Assembly: GCA_025201705.1 (NCBI GenBank)
Contig: MU617514.1
Location: 1 to 11,693 of the forward strand
DNA length: 11,693 bases
From: Dissophora ornata
Lineage: Eukaryota > Mortierellomycota > Mortierellomycetes > Mortierellales > Mortierellaceae
Direction of reading: 5' to 3'
The number at the start of each line of letters is the position of its first letter. The stretch's first letter is position 1. Position numbers and translations under genes: made by a program. Shown piece after piece: positions 1 to 8,204 of this stretch. The notes beneath the pieces are model-generated. The model made no database searches. It saw nothing but the letters and a program-made list of their open reading frames with translations, and was not told the origin of the DNA.

Positions 1-1610
1 TTTTTGCTTTGACTCAGCTCTCTACGCCCAAGAGGGTCTAAACATTCTTCCAGACATTGTGTTGACGCGATGGTCGCTGGTGGTTACATCCTCCGTTTCG
101 TTTCGCACGCCCTTATTTTTGGGTTGCAGCTTTCATTTTATTTCTTCGCCCCTGTTCTCCTTCCCTCTGCGCAAAGCACCAAGGCGCTTGTGTTCATAAT
201 AGGGGCTGTTCAAAGTCCAACAGGAGTTTCGCTGGCACAGATATAAATATATGAAGAACCTTGTTGGTTGCGAAACCACCGAAGGCTAGGAAAAGCAACA
301 CAAAAAGGCAAACGGATTTGTAAACCTTCCTTTCAGCTACCCTGCATGTATTAGAGTACACACATTTTCTTGCGCTTTGTTTCGTGTCGCTTGTTTTGTT
401 TCGTCTCTTCCGGTAGAGAGCGATGGTTGCAGTATATGGGAATCTTTGCAATCAAGCTTTCACCCGGCGATCCATGTGTGTCCGTTCTCATTCGCCCTTC
501 TGCCTCTTGACTCTTCGCGTATCCATCCCAGTTGCAGGTGGGGGTACTTATTTATTTTTGTTATTCTTAACCTCGTGGTTGCATTGCCAATCGACCAATT
601 GACTCATCGATCTACCGACCCACTGGTCCGACGACTGTTTGGACGCGTTTTCTATCGTTCTCTCTATCCTAGGGATCTGGGAAAAACTGCCATCCTTCAA
701 ATGGAGCACACTTTTGGGCGGAATAAAATTATTTTGCGCTGAAAGATCAACAGAGACAGCGAAGCAACATGTGCCTCCAACAATCAAACCCTCTTCCTTC
801 TCCCCCTGCTTTCCTTCGTCACCTCTGAGCGCCTTGGTACATGTGGAGGCTATATTCTCCGACAGGTCTCCACAGAGTTTCGGTAACAGAAACAGGCACA
901 GCTGACATTGAAAGGACTGGCGTCCTATTTTTTTTTATCGTCCGTTCCGAAATGGACTACAGCTCTGTGTTTTCTTTGCTCAAATGCGGCCAGGGTGTTG
1001 TTTTAGCCGCAAGGCGGTGTTGTCAACAAACCGTAGCTTTAAAGATGCTGCCTGAAGGTGCACATCGCCAACTATCGTAGTGCATTTACACGCACACGAA
1101 GTAAGGCAGACTCTGGTTAATTCGCTGCTTTCTTGTAAGTAGGATGCGCGTCGCAAGAGCCATCGAGCGACTACATCCTGGCTGGTACATCTCTTGATGC
1201 AATAGAGGCTATGTTCAAGACACTCAAAAACAGGTCTTTGTGGGTTTAGCAAAATGAAACTGATTGTTCTGTGGAAAATCTAACCCGGGGAGGGCTCTTG
1301 CTGCCATTCATGCACCCCTTGGCTGTGTGCGTTGACGGGAATACTTGCAGCCTGGCTTCCCAGAGAGTATACATGCACATCGAGGATTATGGTCTCCTCT
1401 ACCGTAAGATACAACGATGTCGGACGATAATCCTGAATAATAATAATAATAAACGGGATTCTCGGTCGATTAGCATATGTCAGGTGCGGGAGAAGAGTGA
1501 GGGTCCAATGTCTTTCTCAGCAACCTATGTTGCCACCACATGGGTTTTCTTTGTTCCTTCATTGCCACCTCACAGTCACTCGCTCTGTCGGAGAAACGGG
1601 ACAACTCAAA
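1..1610. other. Left region with no recognisable gene
   Basis: No frame gives a protein I recognise. Open frames on both strands are short, often start at non-ATG codons, and read as chance (Cys/Phe/Leu-rich, low conservation look). There is a TTTATT near 136-141 (AATAAA on the - strand), which could end a - strand transcript, but no matching coding frame is visible. A short (AAT)n microsatellite lies at 1436-1452. It may be a long intergenic region or the edge of a gene lying mostly to the left. Confidence 0.5.
1436..1452. repeat. (AAT) microsatellite, 17 bp
   Basis: Five and two-thirds uninterrupted AAT units in non-coding DNA. Confidence 0.85.
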
Positions 1611-1613
1611 AGA

Positions 1614-1785
1614 AATAAAAACACCATTCCTTTGAATCAAATCAAATTCCTCACATTCAACCCATCGCAACCAAGTTTACATTCACCCGTTCGCACTCAT
1701 TATCCGCGCAGCAACAAAGCAACCACAAGCAACTCATCTACACTCTCAGATTCCCCCCACACTTCCACCATTCATTTCTAACAAG
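1614..1785 (+). promoter_or_regulatory. Possible distal promoter and leader exon of the transporter gene
   Basis: An AATAAAAA element (1614-1621) is followed by about 145 bases that are rich in A, C and T, poor in G, and contain no ATG, much like the leader just before the transporter ATG. The stretch ends at ACAAG|GTATGG, a reasonable splice donor at 1786. I read it as a candidate non-coding first exon. The alternative is a separate small gene whose ATG is at 1788 (65 codons, product not recognised). Confidence 0.35.
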
Positions 1786-2000
1786 GTATGGTCTCACAGA
1801 GTTCCAAAACGAGCTCCCTTGCAAATGGAGCACGCCATGCCGTTCCCATTTATGGACAGGTGCATCCAAAACGGTGTACACTTGCCGCGACGTGTCGTTC
1901 AATTGCTCCCTGTATATCTAGCCCATACTGTACAGATTGTTCTAATCGCTTCGTCTTTGATACACATGCGACCATGCACCGCTGATCCTTTGAACACTAG
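1786..2000 (+). other. Possible 5' UTR intron (215 bp)
   Basis: The donor is GTATGG at 1786. A CTGAT at 1982-1986 fits the fungal CTRAY branch consensus, and CACTAG ends at 2000, 15 bases after the branch adenosine. Removing this piece would join the two AUG-poor leader tracts. The sequence between shows no recognisable coding content. Judged from signals alone. Confidence 0.3.
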
Positions 2001-2011
2001 AAACCAAGTCC

Positions 2012-2074
2012 ATGCATCAAGACGCTATAAAGGAAATACGACCCAAGGCTACAGCGAAATACAAGAAACATTAG
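2012..2074 (+). other. Candidate upstream ORF (20 codons) in the transporter leader
   Basis: ATG at 2012 opens a 20-residue frame beginning MHQDAIKEIR, rich in Lys, and ends at TAG 2072-2074, about 98 bases before the main ATG. It matters only if transcription starts upstream of 2012; from the TATA box at 2026 it would be excluded. uORFs are known to regulate some fungal amino-acid genes, but no known peptide is recognised here. Confidence 0.2.
2026..2031 (+). promoter_or_regulatory. TATA box for the transporter gene
   Basis: TATAAA stands 141 bases before the ATG. From here to 2172 there is no ATG, and the last 75 bases are A/C-rich and poor in G, as in a fungal 5' leader. Transcription would be expected to start roughly 30-70 bases downstream. 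A possible upstream promoter at 1614 would instead place this motif inside the transcript. Confidence 0.45.
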
Positions 2075-2171
2075 TGGTTGGGCGCTCGCGAAAAAACTGT
2101 AACAGCTCCACACAACATCATATTCAAAACATCAAACTTCAACACACACACAAAAAAAGTCTCAGACACGC

Positions 2172-4476
2172 ATGCCACCCTCCAGCGAATTTGAGCAGAC
2201 ACCGACGACCACAATGTTCGGTAGCCTTGGGTCAGGATTAGGATCGCGACCAGAAGCTGGCGTAGGATCTGATCCAGTCCACCCCACCACAAGCATTCCA
2301 TCCATTATTCAGGATGTCAATCCATTGAGACGATCTCTGTCCCAATCGATCACCGATGTGTCAATCAGTCGTGCATCGAGTGTTGCTGGGGAACCAGTCG
2401 GTCCCACAGTAGTCAAGGACATCACATTCTGGGGTGGACTCTGCCTTCTGATCTGCAACACCACAGGACCTGGCGCGGTCACGCTTCCACTTGTGGCGCA
2501 GGGCGCTGGATGGGTCCCCACCATCATCGGCTTCGTACTTGTCGGACTACTTAGCTATCTAAGCAGCTTGTTCATCTGTGAAGCTATGACAGCGGTCCCA
2601 GACAACGACCACTTCCAAGCCAACGTGAGTACCGCAGCAAATGGTCACCGGGCTAGCTGTGAACCCCAGAGGAATGCACGCTCATTCACGTCTCTACCAA
2701 TAATTAGGTCGAGTTTTCAAATTTGGTACGCTGCTTTTTCGGTAAACGCTATCAGGTGTTTGTGCAGGTTATCTGCTTCCTGGCCATGCAGACGACAAAC
2801 ATTGCTTCGATCGCGATCTGTGCCCAGCTGTTCGATAATCTGCTGATCCAGATCTTTCACCGGACGTGCGGCATACAAGTATATCCGAATGCGGCCCTTG
2901 TCTGTGTCACTGAACAACTGCCCTCAGCCAGTCCGTTCTCAGGCGTGTTAATCATGAGTACAGGCGCATTAGTGGCTCTAATCATGATTGTGCCCCTCTG
3001 CCTGATGAATCTGAGTGAGAACATTTGGCTGCAGATCGGATCTTGTATCCTGATTCTGTTGGTCTCCCTCCAGTGGATAGTCACGTTCTTCCAGCACGGT
3101 TTAGAGCCAATGCGTGTCCCTGCGTTCGGCTCAAACATGTCGCAAACGTTCGGATCAATTCTCTTCAACTACGCCTTTGTCACGGCGGTACCGTCGTTGG
3201 CCAACGCCAAAAAGACAAACGTGTCGCTTCACAAGACCGTAGGGTCCAGTGTGACGACCATGACGTGCCTCTACCTTGCCGTGTCCATCCTAGGTGGAAT
3301 GGCGTTCGAAATTCCCAACAACTCGTCCATGATTCAGGCGATTAATGCGTCACCGAATGCCACGATTCTGTCGATGGTTGCTGGATACACGTTTCCAATT
3401 GCGGCTCTCATCACCTCCATCCCCGTCAACATCATTGTTCTCCGATATAACCTGATCCAGTCGGGAACTGCCAAAAAGGGATGGGCAAACGTCTTAGCAG
3501 GCGTTCTACCCTGGGTGTTCGCCTTACCATTCATGACAGGATCAGGACTCACCGCTGCTGTGGGATGGAGCTCTCTCTTCTTTGTCTCGGCGGCGAATTT
3601 CGTGATCCCATTCGTGCTTTACATCTACTCTAGAAAACACAAGGAGAAGATGAGACTGGCAGCCATAGAAAGCGCACAACAAGATATGCTGAGCAGGCAG
3701 GGCACTATGACTACTATGGCTGTTGTTTCTGATGCACCAGAAATGCCGGCGCAAAATGTAGCCTCGGGTTGGGGACGTTTGACATTCTGGATTAGAGACA
3801 GCACACTTGAATCCTCGCCACCAGGTCAACACTCCCAAAACGAAGCTCTTGAGGAGAAATCTCAGTCTCTCGATAAATCAGGAACTGAGAAGAGCCGAGG
3901 GGAAGATGAGGGCGTTCTCTTTGCGGATCTGTCCCAGGGCCAGAAGGACTCTGATGAGATGTCAATTGCAGTGTCTGAGACTCTCATCCCGGATATGCTA
4001 CTTCACGGGAATCGATCCCCCAATGATCAGATCGAAGCAATTTCACCGCCGTTCCTGAGTGGCAACAATTATACGATCCCAGGCTTTGGTATGTGCACTG
4101 CGAAATCAACATCTTATCCTCAAGCAGATTCTGAGCTCGATTTACAGCGCTCCAGATCGGATGCCACAGTCTATGAAGAGGCCGTTCGAGAAGTCGGTTT
4201 GGTAGATCCAGAAGATCGCTTGCCACAGCATATCGGAGAGCTCGATGCAATTCGGGGTCTGCGGGCTGTCCCAAAGTGGGTCCCTGGCTCTGGACTGGCT
4301 GTGGCGTGGGGGTCCTTGATCCTGATGCTCTTCGGCATCAGCGCGACTATCATGTGAGTTCACAATCCGTGCAGATCTTTTCGAGTGCTGCATTTAGTAT
4401 TTGGTGGCATGGTGTTAACTTCAATTTCTCTTCTTGCTCCAATCACAACAGCGTCGATTTTGTTCAGTTGCGTTAA
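2172..4476 (+). CDS. Amino acid transporter, AAAP/Aa_trans family (spliced, about 707 aa)
   Basis: CDS join is 2172-2624, 2708-4353, 4452-4476. The product is an integral membrane transporter of the amino acid/auxin permease type; relatives move neutral amino acids across the vacuolar or plasma membrane, usually coupled to protons. Residues 1-80 are a Ser/Pro-rich hydrophilic N-terminus. Membrane segments lie near residues 85-110, 113-137, 168-193, 229-250, 255-279, 301-317, 334-351, 369-397, 409-427, 438-459 and 680-699, giving 11 in all, the family number. TM1 carries the family-like GPGAVTLP...GAGW pattern. Splicing exon 1 to exon 2 creates HFQAN-VEFSNLVRCFFG, a continuous conserved-looking loop. 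A 217-residue polar loop (460-676) separates TM10 and TM11, followed by RAVPKWVPG just before TM11. ATG 2172 is the first in an AUG-free leader; Met15 (2214) is an alternative. Family is certain; substrate and membrane are not. AVT-like vacuolar export is one option. Confidence 0.93.
2625..2707 (+). other. Intron 1 of the transporter gene (83 bp, phase 0)
   Basis: The donor is AAC|GTGAGT at 2625 and the acceptor is AATTAG|GTC ending at 2707. Exon 1 ends on a complete codon (Asn151) and exon 2 starts on a complete codon (Val152), so the join is phase 0 and moves reading from one frame to the other. Both flanks are transporter sequence. If retained, the exon 1 frame would run as unrelated sequence to a stop at 2846, truncating the protein after TM2. 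The branch site is not obvious. Confidence 0.93.
4354..4451 (+). other. Terminal intron 2 of the transporter gene (98 bp)
   Basis: The donor AT|GTGAGT at 4354 is a full consensus site. The acceptor CACAACAG ends at 4451, after a TTAAC-like branch sequence near 4414-4418 and a pyrimidine-rich stretch. Splicing joins AT with C to make Ile700 and adds VDFVQLR before a TAA at 4474-4476. Without splicing, the frame ends at a TGA (4355-4357) that lies inside the donor itself. Support for splicing: strong signals at both ends, a short natural ending, and an AATAAA 74 bases after the new stop. The unspliced ending ...SATIM is also viable, so either or both forms may exist. Confidence 0.72.
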
Positions 4477-4549
4477 ACTTTTAGGCGAGAATCTCACGAA
4501 ATATGTTCAGTAAAATACTCACAGTCAGTGCCGGTTCCTTTGGAACTTG

Positions 4550-4555
4550 AATAAA
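4550..4555 (+). terminator. AATAAA polyadenylation signal of the transporter gene
   Basis: A canonical AATAAA lies 74 bases after the TAA of the spliced form (4476) and is followed by a T-rich stretch (ACTTTTTATAAC). It fits a short fungal 3' UTR and marks the likely end of gene 1. Confidence 0.6.
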
Positions 4556-5136
4556 GAGACTTTTTATAACTCAAATGCTGACGACCGCAAGAGAGACTTG
4601 GGGCCAGTGACCGAGATGGTAGCTGTCACCCAGGTTCGGCGTCTCGCACTTTAAATGCGTTGGTAGTGGTGTAACTCTTCTGGCACCATATCTCGCGCGA
4701 CGAAAACCGTGGGTTTTTTGTTCAGCGCACTTCTGTGCTTGCGCCGTCCAAACATCATTTCTATTTCTTGTCTGTCCTCCTCTCCCTTGTCTTCATGTTC
4801 GATAAACAACAACAATCTTAACCATGACCAAAAGCGACCAAACGCACGTTATGTGGCAGTTGCCGAGCATTGGCTGAGATATTTTGGCATGCTACTACTG
4901 CCATTCGGGTGTATCCTGCCAATTTCTCTGGTGTTGTCGCGTAAGATGCCCCGAAACAGACGAAATCATACCGTCGTCCTTCATGCAACGCGTACCTTGA
5001 CAGAAATACCTATTTTACGCAAGGATATGTCCAAGCTCAGTACATGTGAAGTAACGCAGGAGAGGGAGCCTCGTCGCCTTTTTTTTTCTTGTGCCTGTGC
5101 TTATGCTGGTGCTCAATATACATAACACGCACCAGT

Positions 5137-5152
5137 CAGTCCGTACGGACTG
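5137..5152. repeat. Perfect 16-bp palindrome
   Basis: CAGTCCGTACGGACTG equals its own reverse complement. Non-coding surroundings. It could be a binding site for a dimeric factor, or chance. Confidence 0.85.
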
Positions 5153-5418
5153 GCTCAATACATTGCCCTATGCTCAGTTGTGAGAGAGCCGTTTCTGCTC
5201 CTTTGTTTAAGTCCTTGTTTCTGCTGTTCACAGAAGAGCAGGGAAGGGGAAGACATGGACTACCCTGCCGGCTTACAGGTGTGTTTGGCGTCATGCTCGT
5301 ATCCACTTTTTTTTTGTTCAAACTTGCCCGTCGAAAAAAATATGCTCTTGTGCCTTTGTGAGACCCACGTCCAATGCAGTCATCATCCATCACAGGTATG
5401 ATTTGAAAATGAAGTCTT

Positions 5419-5467
5419 AATAAATAAAACATTAACAAATGCGCTTCCGCGCAGGAGACTGAATAAA
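5419..5467 (+). terminator. Cluster of + strand AATAAA motifs
   Basis: Overlapping AATAAA at 5419-5424 and 5423-5428, and another at 5462-5467. They are too far from gene 1 to be its main site, which has its own signal at 4550. They may end a minor transcript in the gap or a read-through form. Confidence 0.3.
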
Positions 5468-5608
5468 GATGCGAAAGACGAAATGACATTTTTTTTTTTT
5501 GGAAAAGAAACATTCGTAGTGATTGGGTATAAAGCTATGCTATCCGATGGATGTTCGGGTGAAGGGGAGGTTTTTGTCTGTTTGGAGAATAGGCTTTCTG
5601 TCTGCCAC

Positions 5609-7439
5609 TTATTTCTTCCGACGAGAAAGTGTTGGCTGCGAAGGTCGTCTGCGTTTCTTTTGTCCATCCTCGCCATACATCTCGCCCTGGTCCTCCAACT
5701 CCATCTGTCCCTCTTCGTCCTCATACTCGCCCTCCTCAAGGCGCTCCAATCCGCCTTCTTCCTCAAATCTGCAACCAGCAAAGTCACCCGTGGATGACAG
5801 TGTACCAGAGACTGCTACTAAGCCTTCGCTACCACGAGCCTTAGCCAGGTCAATCTCTCGTCTCAGAGCTGTCGAGATCTTCTTGCCCATCCGGCTCATG
5901 ACCTCGTCCAAAGGCTTGGCTCTATAGGAGCTAATCTCGTTGTGGATCTCGGTTCCGTTCAATATCTTGATCTGTCCAATTGTACCGACAGCTCTGCAGA
6001 TGGAGTCCATCGATGACAGGTTGATGTGTCTCGTCACTGCATCTCTTCGAGAGAGATTGGATTTGCAGCCGACACAGTTCCAGAGCAGCTTGTCGTGAAT
6101 GGATTCGACGTGTCGAGCAAGGACCGCAGGCCCTGCAAAACACTGTCCACACTTGGGGCATTGGTGTGGAGGTGTAGACGTTGAGGCGATGGTTGTGGTG
6201 GGAGTAGTAGGAAAAGAAGCCGCCATAGGCAGCGGCGACGAAGGGCTGCTGCAGATGGTCGATTCCCGAAGAGCCGACATGCGACTCTGAGAGACACTCG
6301 AGGATGTAGACGACGTCGAGAACTTGCGGGAGCGGATGATTAGATTTGAGGACTCGGACTCGAATCGGCGGAGGCGACGTTCTGACAGATATCCCTCACA
6401 ATAGCCTGACTGATTGAATGATGGCGAGGTAGGACGAGAAGAATCGCAAGAGGCGCCGCCGAGCTCAGAATTGGAGTAGGACAGAGAAGGGGACAGAGAG
6501 GCGAAGGAAGGGGTAGAGGAGCCCGACGTGGAACAAGATTCGACGGGCGACGAGGTCGGACCCCATTGGTAGTGTTGAGCAGGGCCTACTATGGATGACT
6601 GCATAGTATTGTGGGCTGCTGTTAACGACGACGACGACGAGGGGGAGGAGGGCGTGGCGTTGGGAGCGTTGCCTGTATATTGAGGATACATGGGGGTGAT
6701 GCCAGACTCGAATGAGGTCATGATCTGCAGCTGTTGGGATTTTGCCTGCTTGGGTGGTCGCTGGATGTGGTCCTGCTGTCTCTGCATATGCGATGCACTG
6801 TCATCTTTGTTGATGTGATTGTTGTTGTTAGTGTTGATGATCTTCGTTGCAGAGGCACTTGTTGCAGCACACTGCATCTGCATCATGTGTGCACCGCCGA
6901 TTGCATCGTTGGCCCAAGCGACTCCTGTGGATGTCGCTGAGATGCCGATATCCAAAGACGAATAAAAGTATGCGCTCGGATGGTTACTGCACGCAGCCCC
7001 CTGAAATTCATTGGACGGAAGTGTCAAATAAGACGGCATGGGGTCGTGCGAGTAGCTGTCATTTGGACTAACTACTGGGGTCGTCTGCTGCTGCTGTTGT
7101 TGTTGCTGTTGTTGTTGCTGTTGTTGTTGCTGGTGATGGTGAGATTGTGCTAGAAGATAACTCTGGCTTGTCATCATATAGTCCATGGCAGAGGGCAAAG
7201 TTGATCCTGTTTCTGTTGAGATGGCTGCAGAGGTGTTCTGGTTGAAAGAGGAGGTGGGTGTGAAGATAGGTGGGGGGGAAGGGGAGGTTGTGAGCAAAGA
7301 TGGATTACTGCTATTGATGTTGCTTGTGCAGTCCCCTGCTGAGAATGACGAAGGCTGATTGAGAGCCGTGCGAGGCCAATCGAGCGTCTCTTCGCTGTTG
7401 TAGTTATGATTGACGATGCTCTTGGTCTCTGTGCTGAAG

Positions 7440-7476
<37 letters not shown>

Positions 7477-7912
7477 AGTTATTGTAGTTGTTGTTGTTGT
7501 TGATGTTGTTGTTGTAGTTGTAGTTGTAGTTGTAGCTGTTGATGTTCTTGCTGACTTTTGCTGGCGACATGGTTCCCATCGAAAGTCCGTCTAGAGACAT
7601 GGAGTCGGTCGGGCTTTGAGCTCCGCGAGGTGTTGAGGAGAGCGAGTTAACTGGAGCTCTCTTGGTGTACGTGTGCGTCATGAGCTCGTGGGTTGCAAAA
7701 CTGATAGGGAGACCATTGAAATAGCCAATGTCGGTGCCTGGATAGAGTGCCTCGCCGGAAAGGCCATTTCCGCAACCGGACAACCCCATTGAACTGTTAT
7801 CACCATCGATTACATAGCCCACTTGGCATCTGCCAAGTTCACTGTTATCGAAACTGTTGGGCATGTTCTGCGGCATCAGGGCGACAGATTGGCGATATGA
7901 GTAGGGGGACAT
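5609..7912 (-). CDS. C2H2-type zinc finger protein, probable transcription factor (767 aa)
   Basis: One uninterrupted frame. ATG at 7912 is chosen because the open frame upstream begins only at a TTG and the leader back to the TATA box holds no ATG. Residues 1-580 are mostly low complexity: an Asn/Tyr tract (123-158, ending in N12), Q16 at 261-276, and Ser/Pro/Thr-rich stretches. Finger 1 is C585-x2-C588-x12-H601-x4-H606, fully canonical. Finger 2 is C613-x2-C616-x12-H629-x9-C639, a C2HC arrangement with unusual last spacing. A predicted helical segment follows (about 640-700), then an acidic Glu-rich stretch (716-751) and a basic tail KKRRRPSQPTLSRRKK (752-767) that resembles a bipartite nuclear signal. 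Inferred role: sequence-specific DNA binding in the nucleus. Targets unknown; no ortholog named. Confidence 0.88.
5996..6160 (-). other. Tandem zinc finger region of the gene 2 protein
   Basis: Encodes residues 585-639. Finger 1 (CPKCGQCF...HVESIH) has the usual C2H2 spacing, with Phe and Leu at the expected core positions. Six residues link it to finger 2 (CVGC...RRDAVTRH...C). The RRDAVTRH helix is typical of DNA-contacting fingers, but the fourth ligand would be Cys639 after nine residues. Confidence 0.85.
7085..7132 (-). repeat. Polyglutamine tract Q16 with a 12-base codon period
   Basis: On the coding strand the tract is three units of CAG CAA CAA CAA followed by CAG x4. The higher-order period suggests growth by duplication of a 12-base unit, not only slippage of single codons. 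Three His precede it. Confidence 0.95.
7439..7546 (-). repeat. Asn/Tyr-rich tract, mostly AAC and TAC codons
   Basis: Encodes residues 123-158. Twelve perfect AAC codons (7439-7474) are followed, toward the N-terminus, by AAC mixed with TAC, ATC and one AAT. The TAC units at regular two-codon intervals (Tyr-Asn alternation near 127-133) look like slippage of a TACAAC unit. Antisense reading gives a spurious poly-Val frame. Confidence 0.95.
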
Positions 7913-8196
7913 TTTTATGTGATGTGAACAAACGGCTCGGGGAAGTGACTCCAAACGAAAATGATCTCGGTGATAGGTAGGATAGTAAATAGCGTGTGCT
8001 TTTTGAGAAATCGCTTGGGAAAAAAAAATATACGACGAAAGAGGAGAGGTGACAGATGGATATGGAAGTGAACGTTCTGCTTGGAAAGACTGTCAATGAC
8101 GGCGGTGAGGGCAGGGATAAAAGGGTTCAAGGAGACGAAGAGGAGGAGAGAAAAATGGGGAGAAAAAGGGAAAGGGATTGAAATGAAAAGGGTGCG
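7913..8196 (-). promoter_or_regulatory. Long AUG-free, pyrimidine-rich 5' leader of gene 2
   Basis: Read on the - strand, this stretch is C/T-rich, with near-pure pyrimidine runs at 8137-8155 and 8157-8177, and contains no ATG at all up to the start codon at 7912. That fits a transcribed leader. A small 5' UTR intron cannot be excluded. Confidence 0.5.
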
Positions 8197-8204
8197 ATTT
8201 ATAT
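8197..8204 (-). promoter_or_regulatory. TATA box of gene 2
   Basis: ATATAAAT on the - strand, 285 bases before the start codon and directly upstream of the pyrimidine-rich leader. ATGs reappear only beyond this point (from about 8224), which supports transcription starting just downstream of it. Confidence 0.5.

Larger units (their letters stand above)
4556..5608. other. Gap between the convergent genes, possibly with an extra transcript
   Basis: No protein is recognised. The stretch 4750-4823 looks like a leader: pyrimidine-rich, then AAACAACAACAATCTTAACC, then an ATG at 4824 with A at -3. That frame ends after only 17 codons (TGA 4875-4877) and no splice pattern extends it convincingly. 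Donor-like GTAAGA occurs near 4940 and GTATGA near 5396. AATAAA motifs on the + strand at 5419-5428 (two overlapping) and 5462-5467 could end a + strand RNA. Gene 2 must end its - strand 3' UTR here too, but I see no AATAAA in that orientation. Confidence 0.4.

Noticed and set aside
10..606. TGACTCA (Gcn4/AP-1-type) sites at 10-16 and 600-606, and TGAGTCA at 11204
   Set aside because: They are 1.5-2 kb from the transporter start and about as frequent as expected by chance in this length.
377..742. 121-codon + strand frame in the left region
   Set aside because: No recognisable domain; its composition reads like translated T/C-rich non-coding DNA.
2723..2725. Start of the second transporter exon as an independent start codon
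   Set aside because: The codon is TTG, and the splice from 2624 to 2708 gives a continuous family-like protein.
4590..4665. Possible tRNA around GGTTCGGCGTCTC
   Set aside because: The B-box match is imperfect, with no matching A box, acceptor stem or anticodon arm.
5765..5840. Intron near the 3' end of gene 2 (GTACAC or GTAGCG donors, TGACT branch, TTGCAG acceptor)
   Set aside because: The possible lengths (37 and 64 bases) are short and not multiples of three; splicing would lose the acidic and basic C-terminus that looks genuine.
7406..7594. + strand frame with a long valine run
   Set aside because: It is the antisense of the Asn/Tyr codon tract (AAC read as GTT) of gene 2.
7913..7954. 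Fourteen extra residues at the N-terminus of the gene 2 protein
   Set aside because: They begin with a TTG codon; the first ATG is at 7912 and the leader before it has none.
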